From: Bacteroidaceae bacterium
GTDB lineage: Bacteria; Bacteroidota; Bacteroidia; Bacteroidales; Bacteroidaceae
Direction of reading: 5' to 3'
NCBI GenBank assembly: GCA_017469925.1
Contig: JAFUFK010000012.1
Coordinates: 186,001 to 250,000 of the forward strand
Length of the DNA: 64,000 bases
A program made the position numbers and the translations under genes. Below, piece by piece: positions 26,755 to 36,277 of the stretch (within the stretch, counting starts at the first letter, position 1; each line of letters starts with the position of its first letter). The notes below the pieces were generated by a model that saw nothing but the letters and a program-made list of their open reading frames with translations, was not told where the DNA came from and did no database searches.

Positions 26755-26825
26755 AGTATGGGTTAACGTATTGGTTTCCAGAACAAAAGCGGGTGCTTGC
26801 CTAATGGCCGGAAACTTGCGTCTGC

Positions 26826-26917
26826 AAGTTATATTAACCGATGGCGATAAGTTATGTTAACCGATGACGATAAGTTATATTAAGCTTCGGCGATAGGTTA
26901 TATTAACTTCCGCCGGC
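26826..26917. repeat. Array of four 23-bp tandem units with a GTTA-TAAC palindrome core
   Basis: Units start at 26826, 26849, 26872 and 26895, each exactly 23 bp. The conserved part is AAGTTATATTAAC (arms GTTA and TAAC about 3 nt), followed by about 10 variable bases; a much degraded fifth unit may follow at 26918. The 311-bp gap 26663-26973 holds this array and the terminator and no gene. Convergent intergenic position. Confidence 0.9.
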
Positions 26918-26973
26918 AGGTTCTGAAAGCCTCGTCGCAGACTTGAAAAATGTTTACAGACAAGGCCGTGTGC

Positions 26974-27618
26974 TTAATGCATCAGTATTCCCCACACGGC
27001 CACGATGTGGCACACGGAACCGGCGAGGACGAAGAAATGGAAAACGGAGTGCATGTAGGGCCGCTGGTGGAGCGTGTAGAACAGGGCACCCGTGATGTAG
27101 CACACGCCCTCCGCCACTATCCAGGCAAACGACGTGGGGATGGTGTCCAAGAGTGGCTTCAGGGCCACTAAGCAGGAGAGGCCCATCGCGATGAAGCACG
27201 CCGTTTCCAGGTTGCTGTGCTCCTGGAGGCGACGGAAACTCATCACCGTGCCCACGATGGCGCACGCCCAGACGAAAATGAAGAGGCCCCAGCCCCACCA
27301 CCCCTGCTGGCGCAGGGCAATGAGCGTGATGGGCGAGTACGAGCCTGCGATGTGCCAGTAGATGGCGGCGTGGTCCCAGCGGCGCAGCGTCTCCTTCCAC
27401 TTAGTCCACCGCTCCGGCAGGGCATGATAGACGGTGGATGCCACGTACGACGAGAGCATCCCGAACAGATAGAGCCACACACCGAACTCGGCCCAGCCGT
27501 CGCCTTGGCGATAGACCCACCAAAGGAACAGCGCGCCCACCACGAGCCCGAGCACGATGCCCGCGCCGTGCGACGTAGAGTTGATGATTTCCTCCCGTTT
27601 GCTATAATGTATGGCCAT
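26974..27618 (-). CDS. trhA: Hemolysin III / PAQR family membrane protein
   Basis: 214 residues with seven hydrophobic segments. Metal-site motifs of the family are visible: SSYVASTVYHALPER, RRWDHAAIYWHIAGSYSP and the late HSVFHFFVLAGSVCH. PAQR-type proteins act in membrane fluidity homeostasis (TrhA) or as putative hydrolases; the hemolysin label is historical. The stop of the upstream phosphatase gene lies 2 bp before its ATG, so the two form an operon. Confidence 0.88.
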   Translation of the reverse strand: MAIHYSKREEIINSTSHGAGIVLGLVVGALFLWWVYRQGDGWAEFGVWLYLFGMLSSYVASTVYHALPERWTKWKETLRRWDHAAIYWHIAGSYSPITLIALRQQGWWGWGLFIFVWACAIVGTVMSFRRLQEHSNLETACFIAMGLSCLVALKPLLDTIPTSFAWIVAEGVCYITGALFYTLHQRPYMHSVFHFFVLAGSVCHIVAVWGILMH

Positions 27619-27620
27619 GC

Positions 27621-28091
27621 TTAATTGTCAATTATCCATTGCAAAAGTCCTTGGCAGGCATCCTCCAACAAATCGATGACATGTTCGAAACCCTGCGAAC
27701 CTCCGTAATAGGGGTCGGGGACGTGGTCGGCCTGCACATTGACGAAGAACTCTGAAATCTGATGAATCTTGGCATCGGTGCCTAAGTCGGGTGACAGACG
27801 ACGCAGGGTGTCGATGTTCGCATCGTCCATGCCGATGATGAGGTCGAACCGTCGGAAGTCGGAAGTACGTATGGGACGGGAAAGGTGAGTTATCCTGTAG
27901 CCGCGCCGGGCAGCATGGGAGCGTATGCGAGGGTCGGCCCCCTCGCCCTCGTGGTAACTAATCAATCCTGCCGAATCTATCTCATAGTCCTGTGTCAGGC
28001 CCTGCTCGTCCACTATCCGTTGCATGATGGTTTCCGCCATCGGACTACGGCAAATGTTGCCCAGACAAATGAAGAGGATTCGCTTTTTCAT
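27621..28091 (-). CDS. Low-molecular-weight protein-tyrosine phosphatase
   Basis: 156 residues. P-loop CLGNICRSP near the N-terminus (C-x5-R) and the general-acid DPYYGG loop near residue 126 are intact. Such enzymes often counter tyrosine kinases that control capsule export, but no kinase is nearby. The minus-strand promoter TAACTTTG lies only 5 nt before the ATG, so the message is probably leaderless or nearly so. Co-transcribed with trhA. Confidence 0.92.
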   Translation of the reverse strand: MKKRILFICLGNICRSPMAETIMQRIVDEQGLTQDYEIDSAGLISYHEGEGADPRIRSHAARRGYRITHLSRPIRTSDFRRFDLIIGMDDANIDTLRRLSPDLGTDAKIHQISEFFVNVQADHVPDPYYGGSQGFEHVIDLLEDACQGLLQWIIDN

Positions 28092-28151
28092 GGCACAAAG
28101 TTACGAATAATTTTTAATTCTTAATTTTTAATTCTTATTTTTGTGTCCTGA

Positions 28152-28697
28152 ATGGACATAAAGATTACCTTGCGTCGTACCAGTCGCCTCTCCCTGCGCA
28201 TAGGAAAGGAAGGGCAGGTGAGCGTGTCTGCTCCCTACGGCACGTCGGAGCGCACCATCCGCGAGTTTATCGAGAAACATGCTGACTGGATTCAGCGTGC
28301 CCGGCAGCGTACCGCCGAACGGGAACAGACGCGCCACGACTTCTACGCCCAACTGCCTCTCCAGACCCGTGCCCAACGCGCCGAGGCGCAGGCTCGTCTG
28401 GATGCTATCGTCCGTCCGATGATTGAACGATATTCCGAACAGATGGGTGTGCGCCCGCAGTTCCTCTACTATCGTGCCACACGTTCGCGCTGGGGCTCGT
28501 GCCATACGGGGCGACGGGCCATCTGCCTCAGTCTTTATCTCCTGCTCCTGCCCGAATGGTGCATCGAGCACACCGTCGTCCACGAGATGTGTCACCTGCT
28601 CGTGCCCAACCACGGCCCGCGCTTCCATGCACTGATGGACCGCTACTTCCCCCGTTGGCGCGAGGCCCGTGCCGAGACGCGGAAGTGCCTCCGATAA
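28152..28697 (+). CDS. YgjP-like zinc metallopeptidase
   Basis: 181 residues. The zinc-binding HEMCHLLVPNHGPRFHALMD gives HExxH plus a third His, and SRWGSCHTGRRAICLSLYLL is the conserved segment of the YgjP/WLM-type DUF45 family. Predicted cytoplasmic. The promoter-like TATTTTTG lies about 10 nt before the ATG. Substrate unknown. Confidence 0.85.
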   Translation: MDIKITLRRTSRLSLRIGKEGQVSVSAPYGTSERTIREFIEKHADWIQRARQRTAEREQTRHDFYAQLPLQTRAQRAEAQARLDAIVRPMIERYSEQMGVRPQFLYYRATRSRWGSCHTGRRAICLSLYLLLLPEWCIEHTVVHEMCHLLVPNHGPRFHALMDRYFPRWREARAETRKCLR

Positions 28698-28884
28698 CTT
28701 TTCCATGGGGTGGGGCACGGAATGAGGATAGGAAGTGTCTTAAAATCTTATAGTTAAGGGCGGTACGAGGCCTGTGAGATTTCCATGGGGCCAGCGATAC
28801 AACCTGTCGTTTCTATGCCTAACTTTGCAGCGTGAAAATAGTTAAGACATAGGTATGAGAAGAAACTGGATTGAATGCGTTACG

Positions 28885-30615
28885 ATGAAGAGGGTAATGC
28901 TTCTGGGACTAATGTTCGTGGCGGTGTCTGTTGTCGCACAAACCGAAGAGGTCGATAGCCTGGCGGCCGACACCATGTACGTGGATTGGTATGTGTCGCC
29001 TGGAACGACCGGGCCTCTGCCGTCGTTCGAAGAAATGGTGGAAGCGAACATACCCGGCAGCGACGTCACCTCGGGCGTGGAGGACTACAGCGAGGCGGAG
29101 AACATTGAGATAGACGAACCGCGGTTTGCCTGGGTGAACATCACGGGGCTGAATTCCCTGCCGAGTTCAAAGACTGACGTGCGACAGGTCTGGGTAGAAG
29201 TCTATGATGGCAGTGGCCACTACTTTCGGAAGCGGGCCTTGCTTAAGGCACAGGGCAGTTGGTCGCTGAAGTTCCCCAAGCGCAATTTCTCTTGCCAGTT
29301 CTGCGACGGCGATTGGACGGGTGCCACCACCCCCGACATACGCATTGGCGACTGGGTGAGGCAGGATGCCTTCCATTTCAAAGCCTTCTACACCGACTTC
29401 AGCCGAGGCATTGGCGAGATTGGCTATAAGGTGTTCCGCCGCATCGTGGCCGACCGCCTTCCTTACTGGGAGCGTGGAGGATACGATATGCCCTCGAAGC
29501 GCGCCCGCTGTTTCCCTGACGGCTTCCCGTGTGCCGTTTATCTGGAAGGTACGTTCCATGGCATTTATGCATGGCAATTGAAGAAGAGCCGAAAGAACAT
29601 GAACATGGATAAGACGGAGGAACTGCACATCCACTTGGATGGCAACCTGAACAATAACACGCTGTTCAGGGGCAATGTCGCTTGGAATCAGTTCGATGTG
29701 CAACATCCGAAAGCCCCGTACTACACCGACAAGACCAAGCAAGCCATTAGCCAACTGAGTAAGTATCATGCCGAACTGACCGTCCTCGAAGCGTCGGGCG
29801 CGGACAGCCTTACCCTGAAGCGCGCCTTTGAGCAGCGGTTCGACATCGCCAGTTTGCTTGATTACGCCGTGTTCCATCAGTTTGTATGCAATTGCGATGG
29901 CTCGCTAAAGAACTGGCAATGGTTCACCTACGACGGGCGGAAGTGGTTGGTGGCCCCCTACGACCTTGACCAGACCTTCGGCGTGAATCTGTATGGCGTG
30001 GTGCGGCCTGCGGTGTGGAGCCATGATCCGCTGACCGAAGGCCCTTTCTATTGGGTCGAACGCTATTACCGGCAGGAACTGCGTCAGCGCTACATCGAAC
30101 TACGTTGGAGTGGTGCGCTTTCGTCAGAAGGCATCCTGCCCATCGCCGATGATTGGTGCAATCGTGTGACGGAGGCAATGTACGAGCAGGAGAAAGTGCG
30201 CTGGCCCGACAGTCCCTGCTACGGCCCCGCGATATGCAACAAGGGCTGGCAGCCCTGCACCAACTGGTCGCTATACGGTACGACGCGCGACTATAGTTCC
30301 GCAACAAAATACAATGCCGGCGATGTCTGCAAACTGGAAGGCCGCCTATGGCAGGCCACTCAGTCTGTCACGGGCGTACGTCCTTATCAGCGCAATTCTC
30401 AACTCGATTCCTTGCCCCGGCTGAAACAATGGGTGATAGACCGTCTGGCCTATCTGGACGGGCAATATCATGTGCCCGACATCCCTCAGCAGATAGAGCC
30501 CGTGCCCCTGCCGATGACCGATGCCACGTACTACAACCTTATGGGGCAACCTGTGCGGCGGCCCCGGAAAGGTATTTATATCAGGAACGGAAGAAAGGTG
30601 CTGATAACGAAATGA
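28885..30615 (+). CDS. CotH-kinase-like secreted protein with a chitin-binding-like module and secretion tail
   Basis: About 576 residues from MKRVMLLGLMFVAVSVVAQT, a signal peptide; the in-frame ATG at 28855 would add ten non-signal residues. CotH features: LLKAQGSWSLKFPKRNFSCQ, VYLEGTFHGIYAWQLKKS and YDLDQTFG. Near residues 470-510, YSSATKYNAGDVCKLEGRLWQA resembles a CBM5/12 chitin-binding module. It ends in YYNLMGQPVRRPRKGIYIRN plus a basic end, the secretion tail. Promoter TAACTTTG near 28820. The GRGNST motif of classic CotH is changed to QGSWS, so kinase activity is doubtful. Confidence 0.8.
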   Translation: MKRVMLLGLMFVAVSVVAQTEEVDSLAADTMYVDWYVSPGTTGPLPSFEEMVEANIPGSDVTSGVEDYSEAENIEIDEPRFAWVNITGLNSLPSSKTDVRQVWVEVYDGSGHYFRKRALLKAQGSWSLKFPKRNFSCQFCDGDWTGATTPDIRIGDWVRQDAFHFKAFYTDFSRGIGEIGYKVFRRIVADRLPYWERGGYDMPSKRARCFPDGFPCAVYLEGTFHGIYAWQLKKSRKNMNMDKTEELHIHLDGNLNNNTLFRGNVAWNQFDVQHPKAPYYTDKTKQAISQLSKYHAELTVLEASGADSLTLKRAFEQRFDIASLLDYAVFHQFVCNCDGSLKNWQWFTYDGRKWLVAPYDLDQTFGVNLYGVVRPAVWSHDPLTEGPFYWVERYYRQELRQRYIELRWSGALSSEGILPIADDWCNRVTEAMYEQEKVRWPDSPCYGPAICNKGWQPCTNWSLYGTTRDYSSATKYNAGDVCKLEGRLWQATQSVTGVRPYQRNSQLDSLPRLKQWVIDRLAYLDGQYHVPDIPQQIEPVPLPMTDATYYNLMGQPVRRPRKGIYIRNGRKVLITK

Positions 30616-30645
30616 CGATTGTCTTAGGGCATAGCAGGTGAGGCA

Positions 30646-31425
30646 TCAGTTGGAGGCCTTCCCCATCCACTGCCGACGCTCTGCATCGGACATCTTTTCG
30701 ATGGCATAGCGGAGCATGGTGCGCGGCATTTCGTGGGCGTGTTGGCGAAGGAAGTCGTGGAGGAGTTCGATATTGTTTTTACCCATTTCGCGGAGCATCC
30801 AGCCCGTGGCTTTGTGCATCAGGTCGTGGGGATGGTGGAGGTGAATCTCGGCATAGCGGAGGCACCACGAAGGGTCATCGTGATGCGAGGGGTACCACGT
30901 TGCGACGATGCTCATGCGCTGTTTCCAGAGGCAGTCGCTCGCGGCCAGTTCGTCGAGCACTTGTCGTTTGTAGTCGGAATGCAGCCCCGCCTTGTTGTCT
31001 CCGAGAAGGGAGGGCAGCAGTAGCCAGTGCCCCAGAATCTTATAGACAGACAAATCGACCAAGTCCCAGTTGTTGGCCCGCTCGGCATATTGCAGGTAGA
31101 GCGTTACAATCTCGTCGCGCCCTCGGATGGCCTGTTCGTTCTGCTGGAGTCGCTTCGTCGCCAGTCGCTCGAACTTATCGACGAGGACGAGGAAACCGCA
31201 AAGGCGAACTTCGTGCCAACGGGACATCAGCAATTCGGACACCTCGCTCAAGGGCAACTCCTTCGCCACGCCCTTGACAATCTTCCGCACTTGCGGCGAT
31301 GTTATGCCCAGGAACTCGTCGCCCTCGCCGTACTCCCCCGGCCCTGTCTTGAAGAACCGCATCATCCCCTTCCGCTGCTCCTCATCGCGCAGCGACTCCA
31401 TGTAATCGATAATCTCTGATGCCAT
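30646..31425 (-). CDS. DNA alkylation repair enzyme, AlkD family
   Basis: About 259 residues from MASEIIDYMESLRDEEQRKG. HEAT-like helical repeats, with FFKTGPGEYGEGDEFLGI, RWHEVRLCGFLVLVDKF, NNWDLVDLSVYKILG and WKQRMSIVATWYPSHH matching AlkD, a glycosylase for N3- and N7-alkylated purines. Two earlier in-frame ATGs (31458 and 31437) overlap or hug the minus-strand TACCTTTG promoter; 31425 gives a short untranslated leader. Together with the AlkZ-related gene, a second possible alkylation-repair gene in the window. Confidence 0.87.
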   Translation of the reverse strand: MASEIIDYMESLRDEEQRKGMMRFFKTGPGEYGEGDEFLGITSPQVRKIVKGVAKELPLSEVSELLMSRWHEVRLCGFLVLVDKFERLATKRLQQNEQAIRGRDEIVTLYLQYAERANNWDLVDLSVYKILGHWLLLPSLLGDNKAGLHSDYKRQVLDELAASDCLWKQRMSIVATWYPSHHDDPSWCLRYAEIHLHHPHDLMHKATGWMLREMGKNNIELLHDFLRQHAHEMPRTMLRYAIEKMSDAERRQWMGKASN

Positions 31426-31580
31426 ATTCTTTTTCATTTCGTGTGCAAAGGTACTCATTTTTCCTCAAACCGACGAGCCACCACCCGCTTTTCGTACTTT
31501 TAATGCCTTGATTGCATCAAGTTTGCAAATAAAGTTGTATCTTTGTATTCATAGAACAATAACAACAAAATATAGCAACA

Positions 31581-32195
31581 ATGAAACCAATGAAGATTTG
31601 GAGAATCGCCTTGATGATGCTTGCTGCCTTCTCCCTTGCCTCTTGCAGCAGCGATGATGATAAGGTTTCCGAGGCCGACATCAACCGCGCACTTTTCGAA
31701 ATGAAAAAGGGCTACATAGGTGAATTGAAGTATGGACTGAAAGATGAAAACTGGAGCAAGACCGTCGAAGGTGTTGTGGCGCAATCGGCCGAAGGAATAA
31801 GACTCTCTATTCCGCTCGAACCCATTGCAGAACAGGTCAAGGACGAGGCAACAGCCCAGAAACTCCGCGAGTGGCATACTGCTGATGTCTATGCTCGCTA
31901 CGAGTTCGTCAGTGTTGAGGATGAATATTTCAGTTTCAGGCTCCACACGGAGATGTCCCCTGACGAACGCTTTGCAGAGCCCATCACCCGAACTCAGCCC
32001 GTGGAGTACGGTGGCCTGACGCTCCTGTTCAATCAGAATTACACGGGCGAATATCAGAAATACAACGAGTCCTTGTCGTTTAACATTTGTATTGGGGGCA
32101 TACTCATTAACAGAGAGTATGTGGAAGGCTTCAAACCCATCGTATTCAGATACGAAGGTCATGGAGACACAAGGATTTATACAGGCGAGCAATAA
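31581..32195 (+). CDS. Lipoprotein of unknown function
   Basis: 204 residues; signal and lipobox in MKIWRIALMMLAAFSLASCS, with acidic residues right after the Cys (SSDDD), which in Bacteroidetes favours export to the outer surface. The body contains repeated acidic beta-strand segments and no motif that I recognise with certainty; some similarity to DUF4840-type lipoproteins is only suspected. Promoter TATCTTTG near 31538. Its end lies just outside the left 218-bp repeat. Confidence 0.75.
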   Translation: MKPMKIWRIALMMLAAFSLASCSSDDDKVSEADINRALFEMKKGYIGELKYGLKDENWSKTVEGVVAQSAEGIRLSIPLEPIAEQVKDEATAQKLREWHTADVYARYEFVSVEDEYFSFRLHTEMSPDERFAEPITRTQPVEYGGLTLLFNQNYTGEYQKYNESLSFNICIGGILINREYVEGFKPIVFRYEGHGDTRIYTGEQ

Positions 32196-32212
32196 GAACT
32201 GAAACAGACATC

Positions 32213-32430
32213 ACCTGTTCCCACTTTCCTATTTCACAACTTTATCCGCCGCCACACAAAACGGGGGAGGCTGCGCCAGAGAGTGGTAAGCAGGCGGTAG
32301 CGCCAGTCGATAACGCGGACCTGGCGACGGGCATTGATGGCAGAGACTATGTCGCGGGCCACATCCTCCGGCTTAAGCATCATGGGGTAATGATAGTCGC
32401 CGCTCAGCAGGGCAGTATCCACAAAGCCCG
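32213..32430. repeat. 218-bp direct repeat, left copy (3' part of an SDR gene)
   Basis: Aligns without gaps to 38081-38298; I count about 16 differences (near 93% identity). It covers the last about 66 codons of the SDR gene plus about 20 bp beyond its stop. Outside the 218 bp the flanks share nothing. Confidence 0.93.
32234..32430 (-). pseudogene. 3' fragment of a short-chain dehydrogenase gene
   Basis: Encodes FVDTALLSGDYHYPMMLKPE through PRFVWRRIKL, nearly identical to the C-terminus of the intact SDR at 38102-38809. The Rossmann and catalytic YxxxK parts are absent; upstream in this frame is unrelated sequence (an open frame continues to 32464). Between 32431 and 32532 I see no other gene. 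Confidence 0.9.
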
Positions 32431-32532
32431 TGCCGAGACGCGACGCCTCAGCCAATAGACCCATCCCCCCCTTACCCCCTCACCTGTAAGGGAGGGGGAG
32501 CGGAATGGGGACAAAAAGGCAAGAGCATAGCT

Positions 32533-34344
32533 TTATTTCTCTAAGATGATGTTCACCAGAGCCGTAACGTCGGCTATGGTCACTTCGCCGTCGGCGTTCA
32601 CGTCAGCAGCGGCAAGGTCGTAAGTAGGGTCTTTCTTCCCCAATATGATGCTTACAAGTGCGGTGACATCGGCTATGGTCACATCGCCGTCGGCGTTCAC
32701 GTCGCCCGCTATCGGCTTGATGGCTATAACGGTGAAGCCCGACGATGTTTTCTTCAGTATGCAGCAGGGCTGACCCAACAGCGTGGCACCTATGCACTGC
32801 ACGCCCTTGGTCAGCGAACTGGAACTCACCGTAGAGTTGCGCCTGAGGTTGGCCTGGCACATGGGATAAAGCTTTACTTCGGTACCTATGGGAAGGTCCT
32901 TATAGGCCACGTAGGTGAAGAGTTTCGAGACGTCAATCGTGTAACTTGTCTCCTGCCCTTGCGACATTACGGGCAGCACCGTGCGCTGGTAGTTGGCAGG
33001 TACTCCGTTTTCGGCTATGTGGCCCAGGCCGCACTCCAGTTCCAGGTTGGGGTTGTCGATGAGGCACTGGCAATTGACGGTCAGTTTCGTTCCGCTCAGG
33101 CTGAAACTGGTCATACGCATCAACTCCACCTTGGGAGCAAGGCCCATCACGATTGTCTGCGACTTTGAGTACTGGCGCTTCTCGCCCGACATGCGGGTGG
33201 GATTGAGCAGCGAGAGGTCGTAGTAGCCATTGGCGTCGCCATACCAGCCCCAGTTGACATGGAAGAGTCCCGTCGCGCCGTTGTATCCGTCGATGATGAA
33301 GGAGTGGCCGACATCGCTACCCGACGATGACGAACTGCTTCCGTAGATTACACTCCGTCCCTGGGTGAGTTCCCAGTGGACGAGGTCTTCCCAATAGGCT
33401 ATGCCCGCTTCGGTTTCCGCTACTTTGAAGAGGGTCTTGCTCATGGAGCAGGCCGACAGATAGCCGAAGTAAACCATGGCCGTAGGGATGTTGAATGGAT
33501 TGGCACCAGAACCCGTTGGACCGTAGGCCATGTCAACAGCCTGTCCGCAGCAGAGGAGCAGTTGGGCAACGGCCTCGCGCTGTTCGCTGGTGGTCTCCAG
33601 CGGAAGCACCTCGTTCGACTGACTGATGGTGGTGTAGGCTGGCAGTATGGCGTCCCAGTTGATAGTCATTCCCTCGGGGCGCGAAGGGAAGGAGAATGTC
33701 TTCCCGCTCCAGTCGCCGAAGCCTGCCAAATTTTTTGGGGGAATCGTATAGGGAAGCCGATGGGGCCATTGGTGCTGATACATCACCATACTCATCGTCA
33801 GGGCAATACAGCCGACAGGGGCAGTCTGGCTCCCGACCGTCGGGCATAACTGGTTGAAGCCACCCGTCGCCTGTCCCCATGTAGAGCCAATCATCGGCAT
33901 GACGGAACTGCGCGTGCGGCTGACTGCCTTCCTCACTTGCTTGGTGCCAGCGGAAGTGACGACTTGCTCCGATGAGGGCAACAGGTCGCGGGCGTTGGCA
34001 AAGTTGGGCAGCAGTTCCCTTACGGGCTCCTCCGCCTCAGCAGGCAGGAATCGCCCCGACGTGTTGAAGGCCAGCAGAGGATTGCCCATTTGGTCGTCAT
34101 CGGCAACAATTGCCCAGCCCCCGTCCTCGGCATTGAATACGTAGCAGCCTCCCTCGGCATCGCCGGGCAGGTAGATGGTTGTTTGCAGACGGATGTCGGG
34201 CCTGTCGGTGCGGAGTACATCCAGGGCAATCTGCCTTGCAACCGACTCGTCGATGGGCAGGGCCAGCATACGAGGCGCAAGAAATAGGAATAACAGGAAA
34301 AGGGTGGGCTTCGCCAGCGTGAAGGCAGTCAACGATATTTTCAT
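32533..34344 (-). CDS. C10 family (streptopain-like) cysteine protease with dockerin-like C-terminus
   Basis: 603 residues: signal peptide (MKISLTAFTLAKPTLFLLFL), an inhibitory pro-domain to about residue 140, then the catalytic domain with Cys179 in TAPVGCIALTMSMVMYQHQW and His347 in GSDVGHSFIIDGYN, matching SpeB and interpain-type enzymes. The last 60 residues hold two calcium-binding dockerin-type repeats (GDVNADGDVTIADVTALVSI and DVNADGEVTIADVTALVNI), common on Prevotella secreted proteins. Expected to be exported and self-processed; some relatives degrade host complement and hemoglobin. Just downstream of the surface protein at 34425 but separated by a terminator. Confidence 0.92.
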   Translation of the reverse strand: MKISLTAFTLAKPTLFLLFLFLAPRMLALPIDESVARQIALDVLRTDRPDIRLQTTIYLPGDAEGGCYVFNAEDGGWAIVADDDQMGNPLLAFNTSGRFLPAEAEEPVRELLPNFANARDLLPSSEQVVTSAGTKQVRKAVSRTRSSVMPMIGSTWGQATGGFNQLCPTVGSQTAPVGCIALTMSMVMYQHQWPHRLPYTIPPKNLAGFGDWSGKTFSFPSRPEGMTINWDAILPAYTTISQSNEVLPLETTSEQREAVAQLLLCCGQAVDMAYGPTGSGANPFNIPTAMVYFGYLSACSMSKTLFKVAETEAGIAYWEDLVHWELTQGRSVIYGSSSSSSGSDVGHSFIIDGYNGATGLFHVNWGWYGDANGYYDLSLLNPTRMSGEKRQYSKSQTIVMGLAPKVELMRMTSFSLSGTKLTVNCQCLIDNPNLELECGLGHIAENGVPANYQRTVLPVMSQGQETSYTIDVSKLFTYVAYKDLPIGTEVKLYPMCQANLRRNSTVSSSSLTKGVQCIGATLLGQPCCILKKTSSGFTVIAIKPIAGDVNADGDVTIADVTALVSIILGKKDPTYDLAAADVNADGEVTIADVTALVNIILEK

Positions 34345-34361
34345 ATCTTTACTTTTTTAAA

Positions 34362-34395
34362 AAAGGGAGGCAGCCAAGCAATGGTACCTCCCTTT
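34362..34395 (-). terminator. Terminator between the surface-protein gene and the C10 protease gene
   Basis: On the minus strand AAAGGGAGG (34395-34387) pairs with CCTCCCTTT (34370-34362), followed by T residues. Some read-through would be needed for co-expression of the protease, as no clear promoter precedes 34344. Confidence 0.8.
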
Positions 34396-34424
34396 GATGT
34401 TTTTCTTACATGCAACCTATCATG

Positions 34425-36239
34425 TTATTTCACTACTACCTTGCGGCCGCCCATGATGTAGAGACCCTTGGGCAGGCCCTCGGTGCCCGTGGCATTGGCA
34501 CGAACCAACTGACCGTTGGTATTGTAGATGTTGCCAATGGCGAACGAAGTGCCGTCGGGGTTCACAACCTCACGGATGCCCGTCTCCGTCTCGGCAACGA
34601 AGCCCAGCGTCTTGGCGCCCGATGCTGGGTCCAGATCCTTGATGTCGAACCAGCAGCGGAAAGGCTTAATTTCGCGAGTGTTGTTCACCACCTTGTAGAA
34701 CTTAGGCGCTTCGTCTGCCCAGTCTTCGGCATATTTCGGGTGGGTCGGGTCATTCGACTTCGTGTAGCCCATGAAGAAACTGTAGCAGTCGTCGGTAGAT
34801 GCCGTCAGCGTTTTACCGTCATAAGTACCGCGCATGGTTACAATGGCATTGTTGTCAGCGTATTCGATGCTCAGATGCATTTCATCTTCGCTTTGGTCTT
34901 TGTCGAGAGGTGGCGTGGCTGTCTTATACAATGTCAGGTATTTTCCCTTCAGGACATTCTTTGCCTTGAACATGTAAGGTGTGTTTGGCTTGATATTGTC
35001 AACTGCGGTAAATTCCAGATTATACTTATTTCCACTGACGTTCAGACCTGTGAACTTATTGACGATAACCGCCCCGTCTCCGAAGTATTCGTTGACGTCA
35101 GCAACACCGTAGGGCAGGCAGATGGTAATCCATCGGTCGGCGGTAACTTCCGTCTCGTGTCCATCTAAAAATATTTCCTTCACCCACACCACGACATCCT
35201 TATATTCGCATTTTTCGTCTGTCGCATATTGGTTTGTCATGGCCGCGTCTTTATAGTATTCGTATCTGAATGTGGTTTCGTCTCTCGTCTCATCCAAATC
35301 CTGTTGAATGGCTTTCTTCAGGTCACTTGGGTAGGCAATTCCCTTTGTAGGATTCTCGACATTGATTGCAGCATCCAGTTGCCTTACGATAATGGCACGC
35401 TGTTCGTATGGGGCATAGTCTTGCATAAATCGATATACGATAGTGTATGGTTTGGTAGCATCACCACTAGCAAGGAAGGGGTACAACGAGGTAAAACGGG
35501 CTTTTTCCTTATCGGTACTCGACGAATTGCTCACAGTGCCGTTGGAGGTAGTTAGAGCAATGTTCACATTAGTGTTGCTTGAAGAATAGGAGATGTAATA
35601 ACCCGGAAGATTCTGCCCGCTCTCGACAGTACCTAATGAGAATCTCTTAACAGTACTTAGGCCATTCTCAGTGTTGGTGTTTCTCATGAGTTGCCATCCA
35701 ACACTCGGCCTGCTGCTTTGAGTGGCTCGCTTGGTGTGGTCATCATTTTTCCAAGTTATATATTTCTTAGTGTTCGTTTCGTACAAATAAATCGAATAAC
35801 AGTCTCCCATTACGGCGAATTTTGCATAATTTTTATGACTGTTGTCATTTGTAGCATCTGGATGTATGGTTCCATAATCTGTAGTGTTTCCGCCGCCACG
35901 TATATAATAGGGAACAAGAAATTCATCAGTAGAAAGGACTATCGTCGGATTGAAGACATAGTCCACATAGACAGTAGCGTCTGAAGAAGGAACTGTTGTT
36001 ATTTCATTGGTCAGTTCTGGGTCGCTGTAATAAGTGTAATCGGTGTAACCACGCTGCATATCGGAAGGAATATGTAGGTCCTTTCCTTCTGTCTGGTTAA
36101 TGGTCTGTGTCATGGTGCGCCCGTCCACATGGGTGGTCAGGCTGTAGGTAATACTGACGGCCTTTGCTGTCAGGGTCGTCATGAGGCAAAGGAGCATGAG
36201 GAAGCAAGCCTTTGCAAACGAAGTATAAATGTGTTTCAT
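34425..36239 (-). CDS. Large exported protein with secretion tail, function unknown
   Basis: 604 residues from MKHIYTSFAKACFLMLLCLM, with a signal peptide ending near LTAKA; a 20-residue upstream extension would precede the signal and is unlikely. Beta-rich and Thr/Ser/Asn-rich with no recognised domain. It ends in IYNTNGQLVRANATGTEGLP and then a KGLYIMGGRKVVVK end, the tail shared with other exported proteins here. AT-rich compared with the core genes. Upstream neighbour is the small acidic protein at 36278, same strand. Confidence 0.75.
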   Translation of the reverse strand: MKHIYTSFAKACFLMLLCLMTTLTAKAVSITYSLTTHVDGRTMTQTINQTEGKDLHIPSDMQRGYTDYTYYSDPELTNEITTVPSSDATVYVDYVFNPTIVLSTDEFLVPYYIRGGGNTTDYGTIHPDATNDNSHKNYAKFAVMGDCYSIYLYETNTKKYITWKNDDHTKRATQSSRPSVGWQLMRNTNTENGLSTVKRFSLGTVESGQNLPGYYISYSSSNTNVNIALTTSNGTVSNSSSTDKEKARFTSLYPFLASGDATKPYTIVYRFMQDYAPYEQRAIIVRQLDAAINVENPTKGIAYPSDLKKAIQQDLDETRDETTFRYEYYKDAAMTNQYATDEKCEYKDVVVWVKEIFLDGHETEVTADRWITICLPYGVADVNEYFGDGAVIVNKFTGLNVSGNKYNLEFTAVDNIKPNTPYMFKAKNVLKGKYLTLYKTATPPLDKDQSEDEMHLSIEYADNNAIVTMRGTYDGKTLTASTDDCYSFFMGYTKSNDPTHPKYAEDWADEAPKFYKVVNNTREIKPFRCWFDIKDLDPASGAKTLGFVAETETGIREVVNPDGTSFAIGNIYNTNGQLVRANATGTEGLPKGLYIMGGRKVVVK

Positions 36240-36277
36240 TCTTTTTCTGTTTCTGTTACTAATACCTCTTTTGTTAA

